A DNA stretch of 64,000 nt, from the NCBI GenBank assembly GCA_021325555.1, contig JAJPGY010000033.1, positions 1 to 64,000 on the forward strand. The letters run 5' to 3'. The position numbers were made by a program, and so were the translations under genes. Below, piece by piece: positions 37,012 through 45,943 of this stretch. The stretch's first letter is position 1. Every line of letters starts with the position of its first letter. The notes below the pieces were generated by a model. The model ran no database searches. It was not told the origin of the DNA and was given only the letters and a program-made list of their open reading frames with translations. The stretch is from Pseudomonadota bacterium (lineage in GTDB: Bacteria > Cyanobacteriota > Vampirovibrionia > Obscuribacterales > Obscuribacteraceae).

Positions 37012-38409
37012 CTAGATGTCCACGCCAAGCCGCTTGAGCCGCTGGCGGCAGACTCTGGCGTTGAGACCGGACGGCGCCTGCTGCAGGTAGATTTTATACT
37101 CGCGGACGGCATCGCGCGCCGAGTCCATCTTCTCCAGGGCGATGGCCAGGTTATAGTGCACCACCGGCAGTGTATCGCCGGACTGCAGGATGGCCATCTT
37201 GTAGTTTTGCACGGCGCCCTTCAGGTCGCCCATCTGCTTGAGCACCACGCCCAGCCCGGCATGTGCCAGAGCGTGGGTTCCATTGCTGTCGCGTATCGCC
37301 TGCTTGAACGCCCTGGCTGCGCCGGACAGATCCCCCGTGGTTTTCAGCGCCTGACCGAGGTTGTATTCCGCCGGCGCGAACTTGCCGTCTTTCAAGGCGA
37401 TCGCCTTATTGTACGCCGCCAGCGCTCCCTGGTAGTTGTTCTGGCAGGCCAGGGCCAGGCCGAGGTTGTTCCAGGCCAAGGCGCTTTTGGGCGACATGTT
37501 GACCGCGGTCTGAAACTCCGCTTGCGCTTTGGCCCAGTCATTTTGCTGCAGCAGATCGTAGCCCCGGTTCAGGTGATCATCGGCGCTCTTCATGGGGGAA
37601 AGCTCGCGGATCAACCGGCGCGTGTCCTCGGCGTAGGTCGGGTTGCTCTCGTACTTCAACGACTCCTCGAAGGCGATCCGGGCGTCCGCCGTCCTGCCGA
37701 GCGCCTTTTCGATCAAGCCCAGGTTGTAGTAAGCCTCCGGGTAATCGGGTTTCAGCTTTATCGCCTTGGCCACCTCGATTGCCGCCTCCTTTTGCCGGTG
37801 CATGGTGAGAAGGGCGAGGCCGAGATTGTTGTACGCGGGCGCGTAGTCTGGTTGCAGCTTGATCGACGCCCGATAATGATCGATGGCTTCAGGGAGGTCC
37901 CCTTTATCGCGCAGGACGTTGCCGAGATTGGTGTGAATCTCCGCGTCCTGGTTGTGGGCGAGCGAAAGAGCCTGCTGGTAGGCGAAAGCGGCTTCCGTAA
38001 GCTGACCCTGACGGTAGAGGGCCGCGCCCAGGTTGTTCAGGCTGTTGACGTAGGTGGGGTTGATCTTGAGGGCCTGGCGGAACTCGTCGGCCGCCTTGTC
38101 CAGCATGTTCCGGCGCATGTAGCACAGCCCGAGGTTGTTGTGGGCCTGATAGCAGCCGGGAGCGAGTTTCAGCGCCTGCTCGAACTCGGGGCTGGCCATG
38201 GTGACATCGCCGCCCTTGAGATAATCCAGGCCCCGGGTCAGGTGCGCCAGCACCGGCGGCGGGTAGTGATCGCCGTTGCCGGCCGGTGCGGGGAAGGCGG
38301 GAACGGCCAGCCCGGCGGCGAGCGTAAGGGCCCCCGCGAGCGCGCCGAACCGCCTCGCCCGGATCACTTGTGCTAAGCGCTTGCCGGTTGGTAGTTGCAC
38401 ATCGATCAT
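37012..38409 (-). CDS. Secreted TPR-repeat protein, 465 residues
   Basis: A signal peptide (residues about 20-42, ending PAFPAPA) is followed by about ten TPR units of the canonical N-x-L-G-x3-Y type (HNNLGLCYMRRNMLDKAADEF, EIHTNLGNVLRDKGDLPEAI and so on). The more regular repeats resemble O-linked-GlcNAc-transferase-like TPRs, but no transferase domain is present. It diverges from mfd. It is one of five TPR-rich proteins in this window, counting the rhomboid fusion. Confidence 0.85.
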   Translation of the reverse strand: MIDVQLPTGKRLAQVIRARRFGALAGALTLAAGLAVPAFPAPAGNGDHYPPPVLAHLTRGLDYLKGGDVTMASPEFEQALKLAPGCYQAHNNLGLCYMRRNMLDKAADEFRQALKINPTYVNSLNNLGAALYRQGQLTEAAFAYQQALSLAHNQDAEIHTNLGNVLRDKGDLPEAIDHYRASIKLQPDYAPAYNNLGLALLTMHRQKEAAIEVAKAIKLKPDYPEAYYNLGLIEKALGRTADARIAFEESLKYESNPTYAEDTRRLIRELSPMKSADDHLNRGYDLLQQNDWAKAQAEFQTAVNMSPKSALAWNNLGLALACQNNYQGALAAYNKAIALKDGKFAPAEYNLGQALKTTGDLSGAARAFKQAIRDSNGTHALAHAGLGVVLKQMGDLKGAVQNYKMAILQSGDTLPVVHYNLAIALEKMDSARDAVREYKIYLQQAPSGLNARVCRQRLKRLGVDI

Positions 38410-38596
38410 GTTATCACCGAGCGCCCGCGCCCCGAGGTGTGCGCCCCCGGGGGTGCTGTGCTAGGATGAGTAGGATCTCCCCCCGCCGCCGGTAGCCGGA
38501 AACAGGCTCCGGCCAGGTGAAGAGGAGATTGTTAAGCAGAAGAGACTACCCGGCTCGGCCCGATCGAGTCCGGGGTGGTTTGCCCCGACGGACAAA

Positions 38597-41500
38597 ATGC
38601 ACGACAAAGTTCTGGCATCCCAACTGCACCAGCGATTTCTCGATTGCCCGCGCTATGCCCGCCTGCTGGCCAGAACAGCGCGCGCTGCCGGCGGCGAGGT
38701 GCACATCTGCGGGCTGTCCGACTCGGCAAAATCTCTCGTTCTCTCCCTGCTGATGCACGAGGTGAAGCGGCCCTTTTACCTGATCACCTCCGACAATCAC
38801 CAGGCGGCCCGTTATTACCAGGAGATCTCCAACCTCTGCCGGTACCCGACCTTTCTTTATCCGGCCTCGGAGGTGTCGCCCTACGAGCAGGTCTTGAGCA
38901 GCACCGACACCGTGAGCGGGCAGATGGAGGTGCTGCGGCAGGCGATGCGATCGGGCCCCGAGCCTTATTTTGTCGTGGTGCCGGCGCGGGCGCTTCTGCA
39001 GAGGGTTTTGGACAGCCAGACGCTGGCGCGCCATGTCATCGAGCTCAAGGTGGGAGAGAAGGTCATTCGCGACGAGCTGGCCCGGCGCCTGAGCCGGCTC
39101 GGCTATCTGCGCGAGAACATTGTCACTTTGCGCGGCGAGTTCAGCGTCCGCGGCGACATCATAGATGTCTTTCCCTCCGCCGGACCGCCCCTGCGGGTGG
39201 AGCTCTTCGATGACGAGATCGAGTCTATCCGCATTTTCAACGTGGAGAACCAGCGATCCATAGAAGAGCTGGAACGCGCCGAGGTCACCCCCCGCTTCTG
39301 GATCGTGCTCGATGACGGCGAAGCGCTGGCCCGCAAGCTGGCACAGGTCTCCGACGAGACGATCGTGCGGGTGGACGATGAGGCGGCTGAGACCTTGAGG
39401 GCGGTCATGAACAATGACCTGCCGCCCATCGAGGCCGGCCAGTATCCGGAATCGGCGGAATATTATGCGCCGTATGTTCACGAGTCCTTCGCCACGCTGG
39501 CCAACTACATTCCTGACAACGCGCTCGTTCTCTTCGATGAGTGGGACACGATCGCGGCGGCGCTGAAGAGCATCGAGGAAAAGCTCGACCGGGCATTCGA
39601 GGAGGGGCTCGGCGAGGGGCGCCTGCTGCCCCTGCCGCGACCTCTCCACCTGAGCGTCAGCGAGCTCACGGCCGTTTGCCAGACACGGCAGCGTGCCTAT
39701 CTCTCCACCCTGCCGGTGGTGGATGACCAGGGGGAGATGACGGCCGGCATCCAGTTCGACTGCCACGGCATCGAACGGTTCAACAGCCAGATGCAACAGT
39801 TTGTCGAGCGGGTCAGGCAGTGGAGGCGCGAGGGATACCGGGTCATCGTCACTACCGAGCAGCCGCAGCGGATCATGGGTATTCTCAAGGAGTGGGACTG
39901 CGCGACGTCCTACCTGTCGGGCGGTGACGACGGAGGACCCGCGGGCGGGCTGGCTCAGGCTGCGGCCGTGCCGGCTGCCACCATCCATGATGCCATTTCC
40001 GTGGACGGGGAAGGCACCGCTTACCGGCAGGACACCAACGATGTCTGGGTGACGAGGTTCGGGTTTGCCGGTGGTTTTCGCCTGGTCGACGTGCGCCTGG
40101 TGTCCGTGACCGACGCCGAGCTTTTCGGGCAGAAAAAGAAGCCGGCCGTCTACCGGCGTCCGGGCTCCGACAAGCCCTACGAGCGCTTCGCTTCCGTCTG
40201 CGATCTGAAGGTCGGTGATTATGTGGTGCACGTCAAGCAGGGCATCGGCCAGTTCGTGGGCATTCAGCGGATCACGGTCGACAGGCAGCAACGCGAATAT
40301 CTGACCATCCAGTATGCCGGTGAGGACAGGCTTTATGTGCCCGTGGATCAGATCAATCTTCTCTCCCGCTACCGGGGCGCCGGCGATACCGCGCCGCGAC
40401 TGTCGCGGCTCGGCGGCGCCGAATGGGAGTCGACCAAACGGCGGGTAAAGAGATCGGTAAAACAGGTGGCCGAGGATCTGGTCAATCTGTACGCCATGCG
40501 GGCCAAGCAGGAAGGGTTCGCCTCCCTGCCGGATACGCCGTGGCAGTTCGAGATGGAGGAGGCTTTCCCTTACGACGAGACGCCGGACCAGTGGCAGGCG
40601 ATCGTGGACACCAAACGTGATCTGGAGTCGACCAAGCCGATGGATCGCCTGATATGCGGTGACGTCGGCTTCGGAAAAACCGAGGTGGCGATCCGGGCCA
40701 TCTTCAAGACGATCATGTCCGGCCGGCAGGCGGCCATACTGGTTCCGACAACAATCCTGGCCCAGCAGCACTTCAACACCCTGGCCGAGCGCTTTGCCGC
40801 CTACCCGATTCGCGTCGGTTTGCTCTCCAGGTTTCGCACGGCGCGCGAGCAGCGTGAGGTGGCGCAGAGGCTGTCCACCGGCGAGTGCGACGTGGTTGTG
40901 GGAACGCACCGGCTCTTGCAGAAGGACATCGCCTTCAAGGACCTGGGGCTGGTGGTGATCGACGAGGAGCAGCGCTTCGGCGTGGCCCACAAGGAGAAGC
41001 TGAAGCAGCTCCGGGTGATGGTGGACGTCCTGACCATGTCCGCGACCCCGATTCCCCGCACCCTGCACATGGCGCTTTCCGGCGCGCGCGACATGTCGCT
41101 CATCAACACGCCGCCGGTCAACCGCACGCCGATCAAGACCTACATCGGCGAGTACAAGCCGGCCCTGGTGCGCACGGCCATCCTTCACGAGCTGGAGCGC
41201 GGCGGGCAGGTCTACTTCGTGCACAACCGCGTCGAGACGATCGAGAACATCGCCATCGAGCTCAAGGATCTGGTGCCTGAAGCCCGCATCGCGATCGGTC
41301 ACGGGCAGATGCAGGAGCGGGATCTGGAGAACGTGATGCTCGACTTCCTGCAGCACCAGATGGACATCCTTGTGTGCACGACGATTATCGAGTCCGGGCT
41401 CGACATCCCCAACGTCAACACGATCATAATGGACGAGGCGGACAAGCTCGGTCTGGCCCAGCTTTATCAGCTGCGCGGCAGGGTGGGGCGCAGCGACACG

Positions 41501-42241
41501 CAGGCGTACTGCTATTGCCTGTACCGCCTAAACAAGGTTATTTCGGAAACCGCCCAGAGCCGGCTCAAGGCGATCCGGGAGTTCACCAGTCTCGGCTCCG
41601 GCTACCAGATCGCCCTGCGCGATATGGAGATAAGGGGAGTCGGCAACATCCTGGGCGCGGAACAGCACGGGCACATGGTGTCGGTGGGATTCGATCTCTA
41701 TTGCAAGTTGCTCGAGGAGTCGGTGGCCGAGTTGAAGGGGGAGCCCATCGCCGCCGAGGCCGACACTCAGGTGGATATAAACGTGACCGCCTTCATTCCC
41801 GAGACCTACATCGCCTCCAGCGAGCAGAAGCTCATCGAGTACAAACGCCTGGCCGACGTGCGGACCGACCGCGAGCTGGCCATGCTCATGGAAGAATGGC
41901 GGGACCGGTTCGGCCCCTTGCCCACCGAAACCGAGCAACTGGTCTCCGTCGTGCGCTTGCGCCTGCTGGCCAGCCGCGCCGGCGTGAGCGCGATCAAACC
42001 AGACGCGGCCGGAATCAGGCTTTCAGTGGATTTCCGCCTGCAAAACTGGTTGCCGATCCAGAATCGTTTGCCCAAGCACCTGGCCGGCCGCACAACGTAC
42101 AAGCCTGGATACGCCGGCGGGCACGGCACCTCGCCTTATATCCTGGTCCGCTCACTGGGGCTTTCCCCCGAGGAGCAGCTTCGTTTGCTAGAAGAGCTTA
42201 TAAGTGCTATGGTTGCTTACCAGCAGCCGACGGCTGTTTGA
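38597..42241 (+). CDS. mfd: Transcription-repair coupling factor Mfd
   Basis: The 1214-residue protein has the UvrB-like N-terminal module (LITSDNHQAARYYQEI, SPYEQVLSS, RGEFSVRGDIIDVFP), the RNA-polymerase-interacting CarD-like domain (KVGDYVVHVKQGIGQFVGI), and RecG-type helicase domains with Walker A CGDVGFGKTE, DEEQ box VVIDEEQRFGV and the GRVGRS motif. The C-terminal TRCF domain ends the protein. Mfd removes stalled RNA polymerase at DNA lesions and recruits UvrA. No good Shine-Dalgarno precedes the ATG. A residual Gly/Ala-rich insert sits at about residue 450. Confidence 0.97.
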   Translation: MHDKVLASQLHQRFLDCPRYARLLARTARAAGGEVHICGLSDSAKSLVLSLLMHEVKRPFYLITSDNHQAARYYQEISNLCRYPTFLYPASEVSPYEQVLSSTDTVSGQMEVLRQAMRSGPEPYFVVVPARALLQRVLDSQTLARHVIELKVGEKVIRDELARRLSRLGYLRENIVTLRGEFSVRGDIIDVFPSAGPPLRVELFDDEIESIRIFNVENQRSIEELERAEVTPRFWIVLDDGEALARKLAQVSDETIVRVDDEAAETLRAVMNNDLPPIEAGQYPESAEYYAPYVHESFATLANYIPDNALVLFDEWDTIAAALKSIEEKLDRAFEEGLGEGRLLPLPRPLHLSVSELTAVCQTRQRAYLSTLPVVDDQGEMTAGIQFDCHGIERFNSQMQQFVERVRQWRREGYRVIVTTEQPQRIMGILKEWDCATSYLSGGDDGGPAGGLAQAAAVPAATIHDAISVDGEGTAYRQDTNDVWVTRFGFAGGFRLVDVRLVSVTDAELFGQKKKPAVYRRPGSDKPYERFASVCDLKVGDYVVHVKQGIGQFVGIQRITVDRQQREYLTIQYAGEDRLYVPVDQINLLSRYRGAGDTAPRLSRLGGAEWESTKRRVKRSVKQVAEDLVNLYAMRAKQEGFASLPDTPWQFEMEEAFPYDETPDQWQAIVDTKRDLESTKPMDRLICGDVGFGKTEVAIRAIFKTIMSGRQAAILVPTTILAQQHFNTLAERFAAYPIRVGLLSRFRTAREQREVAQRLSTGECDVVVGTHRLLQKDIAFKDLGLVVIDEEQRFGVAHKEKLKQLRVMVDVLTMSATPIPRTLHMALSGARDMSLINTPPVNRTPIKTYIGEYKPALVRTAILHELERGGQVYFVHNRVETIENIAIELKDLVPEARIAIGHGQMQERDLENVMLDFLQHQMDILVCTTIIESGLDIPNVNTIIMDEADKLGLAQLYQLRGRVGRSDTQAYCYCLYRLNKVISETAQSRLKAIREFTSLGSGYQIALRDMEIRGVGNILGAEQHGHMVSVGFDLYCKLLEESVAELKGEPIAAEADTQVDINVTAFIPETYIASSEQKLIEYKRLADVRTDRELAMLMEEWRDRFGPLPTETEQLVSVVRLRLLASRAGVSAIKPDAAGIRLSVDFRLQNWLPIQNRLPKHLAGRTTYKPGYAGGHGTSPYILVRSLGLSPEEQLRLLEELISAMVAYQQPTAV

Positions 42242-42274
42242 GAATAAACAAGAGGCGCGTAGGTTTTGACATCG

Positions 42275-43777
42275 ATGAAACGAAGATTCCCGGTGCTGGC
42301 AGCGGCGTGTGTTTGCGCGTTGGCCCTGGCCGCTTGCTCGAAAGGCCCTCAGGCGACCAGGTCGTCAGAGGCGGCCAGAGCGCCCTCATCGGCTCCCCCA
42401 ACCGAAACGGCTCCTCCGGCATCCCGGCCAGCGCCGCAGCCTGCTTCGACGGAAGCGGGAAAAGGCGCTGGAGCCGAGCAGACCAGGGAGCATGCCGCGG
42501 GCAGCCAGGAAGTTCCCAAACTCAGCTCCGGGCAGAACGTGGACGTCGAGACGCTGCCGCCGGAAATGGTGATCCTGACCATCTCCGGGACACCGGTGAC
42601 CGTCGGCGAATACAGGCGCATGTACAAGATGCAGCAGGTGCAGCTCGAAGCGCTGGCCGTGAACAATCCGATGGTGAGGGCCAATCTGCTCCAGCAAGCT
42701 AATCGGATGAAGCTCACGCTGACCCAGCAGGAGAAGGATAAGCTGGTGCAAGCGGCCCGGCAGTCCAAGGGGAAGACGGACGCTGAGTTTCAAGAATTTT
42801 TGAAAAAGAACAAGATCAGCGAGCAACAGTTCAACAACGAGATCTGGGAGATCGGCACCGCCGTCAAGGCTGTCGGGGTCATCCTCCAGCAGAGCCTGCT
42901 GAGCGACCTGGTCAACCGGGAGCTTCTCTGCCAGGCCGGCAGGAAAGCCAACCTCGAGGGCAAGGCCGCAGCCAAGTACAAAGAAGTAAAGAGCTCGCCC
43001 GATTACCCCCAGATAGTAAAGGCGACGCAACTCTCCGATGCCGACCTCAAGGAAGAGATCACGAAGAACGAGCTGTCCAAGCTGATGATGCAGAGCATTC
43101 AAAAGCAGGCATCGGTCAGCGACGCCGACATGAAGCAGTTTTACAACAAGAATCGTAAACTATTGCAACACAAAGAGCGGATTCGCTTGAGCGAGATCAT
43201 CGTTGCGGCGCCGACACAGGACATAGGGCCGATCGCCAGCATCAGGACCCAGCTGCAAAAGGCGGAGCCAAAACTGAGCGCCGAGGAGCTGGCCAAGAAA
43301 GTCGACCAGGTGATGGCCCTGCAGCGCCAGAAGGCGGAAGGGATCCTTGCTCTGGCCAGGGCCGGGCAGAATTTCTCCGAGCTGGCCAACAAGTTCACGG
43401 ACGACGCCAACGCCAAGTCGAAAAAGACCGGCGGTGACATCGGCTTTCAGGACAAGCAGCAGATGCCGCCCGAGCTGGCCAGGGCGATGTGGCCTCTCAA
43501 GGCGGGCACGGTGTATCCCGGTCTCGTGCAGACTCCGATTGGATTCGTGATTGTGAAGGTGACCGCCCACGAGGGATCCGGCACCAGCACGCTTGCCGAG
43601 GTCAAGGATCAGCTGCGGGTTTTGATCCTGCAACAAAAACAGCAGCAGCGGGTGAACGACTGGCTGCGCAGCAAGAGAGCGACCGCCAACCTGGTGCTCG
43701 CCCCGAAGTTCGCGGCGCTGCTCAATCAACAAAACCCGAGCGGGCAGACCAGCTCGCTGAACGCCCTGCCGCATTAG
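42275..43777 (+). CDS. SurA/PrsA-like peptidyl-prolyl isomerase lipoprotein
   Basis: The 500-residue protein has a lipoprotein signal (LALAACS, lipidated Cys at about 21), a Pro/Ser/Ala-rich tether to about 85, an alpha-helical chaperone region at about 100-290 and a parvulin domain at about 295-450 (IRLSEIIVAA, ALARAGQNFSELANKFTDDANA, GGDIGFQDKQQMPPELARAMWPLKAGTV). It would assist folding of exported proteins. The ATG at 42275 is preferred over a TTG at 42266 because the positively charged n-region starts there. It follows mfd after 33 bases. Confidence 0.9.
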   Translation: MKRRFPVLAAACVCALALAACSKGPQATRSSEAARAPSSAPPTETAPPASRPAPQPASTEAGKGAGAEQTREHAAGSQEVPKLSSGQNVDVETLPPEMVILTISGTPVTVGEYRRMYKMQQVQLEALAVNNPMVRANLLQQANRMKLTLTQQEKDKLVQAARQSKGKTDAEFQEFLKKNKISEQQFNNEIWEIGTAVKAVGVILQQSLLSDLVNRELLCQAGRKANLEGKAAAKYKEVKSSPDYPQIVKATQLSDADLKEEITKNELSKLMMQSIQKQASVSDADMKQFYNKNRKLLQHKERIRLSEIIVAAPTQDIGPIASIRTQLQKAEPKLSAEELAKKVDQVMALQRQKAEGILALARAGQNFSELANKFTDDANAKSKKTGGDIGFQDKQQMPPELARAMWPLKAGTVYPGLVQTPIGFVIVKVTAHEGSGTSTLAEVKDQLRVLILQQKQQQRVNDWLRSKRATANLVLAPKFAALLNQQNPSGQTSSLNALPH

Positions 43778-44093
43778 ATCGGGACCTTGCCAACTGCGCG
43801 CGTTTACGGTATCGTAGATCTTCTGCGAGTAATGTTGGGCGGTAACAACTAATGAATCCGAGCTTTATCAACCTACCTTCTAAGAACGGCACGCATTGAC
43901 GGGCGTTCTCGGTAGATACATGCTTTGATGTTCGCGGCGACCCGATAGGGGTTGGCGGGCGGTTGAGTTTTGTCCTGAGGACGTCCTCTGACGGAGAGTC
44001 AGAGCGCTTGTGTCCTTTGGGCAAACACATGCAACCGTCCGTTTTTGTCGTTGGCCATTTTCATGGTCTGTTCATTCGAAGGGGAGTGGAGCC
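43778..44093. other. Gene-free stretch between surA-like and ABC genes
   Basis: About 316 bases without a convincing gene. AGAACG and CGTTCT arms (about 43883-43909) can form a weak hairpin. No clear promoter pair is seen, although the ABC operon needs one here. Confidence 0.3.
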
Positions 44094-44837
44094 ATGGTGG
44101 AGAAAATCGTAGAAGTTTGCCAACTGCGCAAAGAATTCGGCGACACCGTTGCGGTGGAGTCGATCAGCTTTGATGTGAGAGCAGGCGAGATCCTCGGACT
44201 GCTCGGCGCCAACGGCGCCGGCAAGACGACGACCATCCATATGCTCCTCGGTCTCATCACGCCGACTGCCGGATCGATCAAGATCCTCGGATCGGATCTC
44301 AGCCACGATCGCGTGCGGATACTCCAGCGCATGAACTTCGCCTCCGCCTACCAGTCTCTTCCGTACAACCTGAAGGTCTGGGAAAACCTTTACGTGTTTG
44401 CGGAGATATACGGGGTGAAGAACAGCAAGGATAAGATCCAGGAGCTTCTGGACAGGTTCGAGCTGTCGCATCTGCAGAAGCAGAAGACCGGCATGCTCTC
44501 CGCCGGGGAGCAGACCAGGCTCAGCCTTTGCAAATCGCTCTTGAACGATCCGGACTTGCTCCTGCTCGATGAGCCGACCGCCAGCCTCGATCCCGATCAG
44601 GCGGACAAGGTTCGCAAGCTGCTGCTGGCGCTGCAGGCTGAGACCGGCATGTCGATCATCAACACGTCTCACAACATGCTTGACGTTCACGAGATGTGCG
44701 ATCGCATTCTGTTCATGCAGCGCGGCCGCGTGGTAGCCGCCGGCTCTGCCGACGAGATCCTCGCCAGATTCGAGAGCAGCACCCTCGAAGAGGCGTTCAT
44801 CGCCATCGCCAGATCCCCGGCAATGGAAAGGGTGTAG
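44094..44837 (+). CDS. ABC-2 type exporter, ATP-binding subunit
   Basis: The 247-residue ATPase has Walker A GANGAGKTT, a signature LSAGEQTRLSL (a variant of LSGGQ), Walker B LLLLDEPTASLD and the switch His in NTSHNM. It belongs to the polysaccharide/drug ABC-2 exporter class. AAGGGGAG precedes the ATG. The permease follows after five bases, so they form a two-gene operon. The cargo is not deducible. Confidence 0.93.
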   Translation: MVEKIVEVCQLRKEFGDTVAVESISFDVRAGEILGLLGANGAGKTTTIHMLLGLITPTAGSIKILGSDLSHDRVRILQRMNFASAYQSLPYNLKVWENLYVFAEIYGVKNSKDKIQELLDRFELSHLQKQKTGMLSAGEQTRLSLCKSLLNDPDLLLLDEPTASLDPDQADKVRKLLLALQAETGMSIINTSHNMLDVHEMCDRILFMQRGRVVAAGSADEILARFESSTLEEAFIAIARSPAMERV

Positions 44838-44842
44838 GAATT

Positions 44843-45634
44843 ATGAATTTCAGAGTAATCAGAGCGCTGATCATCAAGTACGCATTCATCTGCTCGCGGA
44901 ATACCTTCCGCTGCATGGACGTGATCTTCTGGCCGGTGATGGATCTCCTGCTGTGGGGTTTGGTCACGGTCTACATGATGAAGGTCAGCAATGCGGTCCC
45001 CACCCTGGTGACGTTTCTCATTGCGGCGATCATCTTGTGGAACGTCACCTATCGGGCGCAGCAGGTCGTGTCCGTCTCGTTCCTTGATGATGTGTGGTCG
45101 AGAAATCTGCTCAACATATTTGCGGCGCCAATCCGCGCCAGCGAGTATGTGGGCGCCGCCTATCTGATGGGGGCGGCGCAGGCGGTCTTCGTCGTCCTCC
45201 TGCTGGGCGGGCTGGCGGCCATGGTCCATTCCTTCAATCTGTTCACGCTGGGGGCGAACCTTGCGCTTCTGTTCGTGAACCTTCTGCTCATGGGCTGGTC
45301 GATGGGGCTGGTGACCACCGGCTTCATCCTGCGCTTCGGTCCCCCGGCAGAGGCCCTGGCCTGGGCCATCCCCGGCATCCTGCAGCCGGTGTCGGCCGTC
45401 TTCTACCCGATAAGCGTGCTGCCCTCCTGGCTGCAGCCGGTGGCGCAATGCGTGCCGGCGTCGCATGTCTTCGAGGGCATGCGGCAGCTGCTGGCGACCG
45501 GAGCCGTGGACGCTCACCACCTGTGGTGCGCGTTCGCCCTGAACGCGTTCTACATGGTGGTGGCTGCCATGACCTTCCGCTACTTCCTGGAAGGTGCCAG
45601 GACCAGGGGCTTCCTGGCCAAGTACGGCGCCTAG
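44843..45634 (+). CDS. ABC-2 type exporter, permease subunit
   Basis: The 263-residue protein has six hydrophobic segments between residues 28 and 250 with the ABC-2 pattern: an amphipathic start (FRCMDVIFWPVMDLLLWGL), a central re-entrant region, and the family motif QPVSAVFYPISVLPSWLQPVAQCVPASHVFEGMR near residue 200. It partners the ATPase five bases upstream. The ABC-2 family exports drugs, lipids or polysaccharides. The operon ends here, before a repeat-rich gap. Confidence 0.92.
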   Translation: MNFRVIRALIIKYAFICSRNTFRCMDVIFWPVMDLLLWGLVTVYMMKVSNAVPTLVTFLIAAIILWNVTYRAQQVVSVSFLDDVWSRNLLNIFAAPIRASEYVGAAYLMGAAQAVFVVLLLGGLAAMVHSFNLFTLGANLALLFVNLLLMGWSMGLVTTGFILRFGPPAEALAWAIPGILQPVSAVFYPISVLPSWLQPVAQCVPASHVFEGMRQLLATGAVDAHHLWCAFALNAFYMVVAAMTFRYFLEGARTRGFLAKYGA

Positions 45635-45943
45635 CCCTTGCCGCAGGCAATGCCGGTGACGCACGCTTCGCCCACGGTCAGCGGTTCCGGCTCGCAGGGG
45701 CGTGGCATGCCCCGCCCGCCTGACGAGTCATCGTCGGCAAGCGAAGCCCTCGGGCGCGGGCGTCCCGCTCGCGTCTCCCGCGACCCGGCCGCCAACGACG
45801 AGGCTTGCGGTGCGATCGCCATTGAATAAAATGTTGTCCCCGTTACAGATATACATGCCTGGTTCAATTGGGATCCGGCTGAGCGGGTATGAAGTCTGTG
45901 AGAGTTCGGCTCGCGGGTGGAACCGAATGGGAGGGCGCAATCG
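45635..45943. repeat. Repeat-rich intergenic region
   Basis: This gap contains the GCATGC-centred palindrome 45698-45717 (one mismatched pair), and GCGGGCGTCCCGCTCGCGT at 45756-45774, which recurs with two changes at 12577-12595. The right part (45820-45943) is AT-richer and probably holds the promoter of the DUF2252 gene. Confidence 0.5.

Noticed and set aside
43722..44030. 102-codon minus-strand frame between the foldase and ABC genes
   Set aside because: It overlaps the foldase end, has no ribosome-binding site and no similarity to a known protein.
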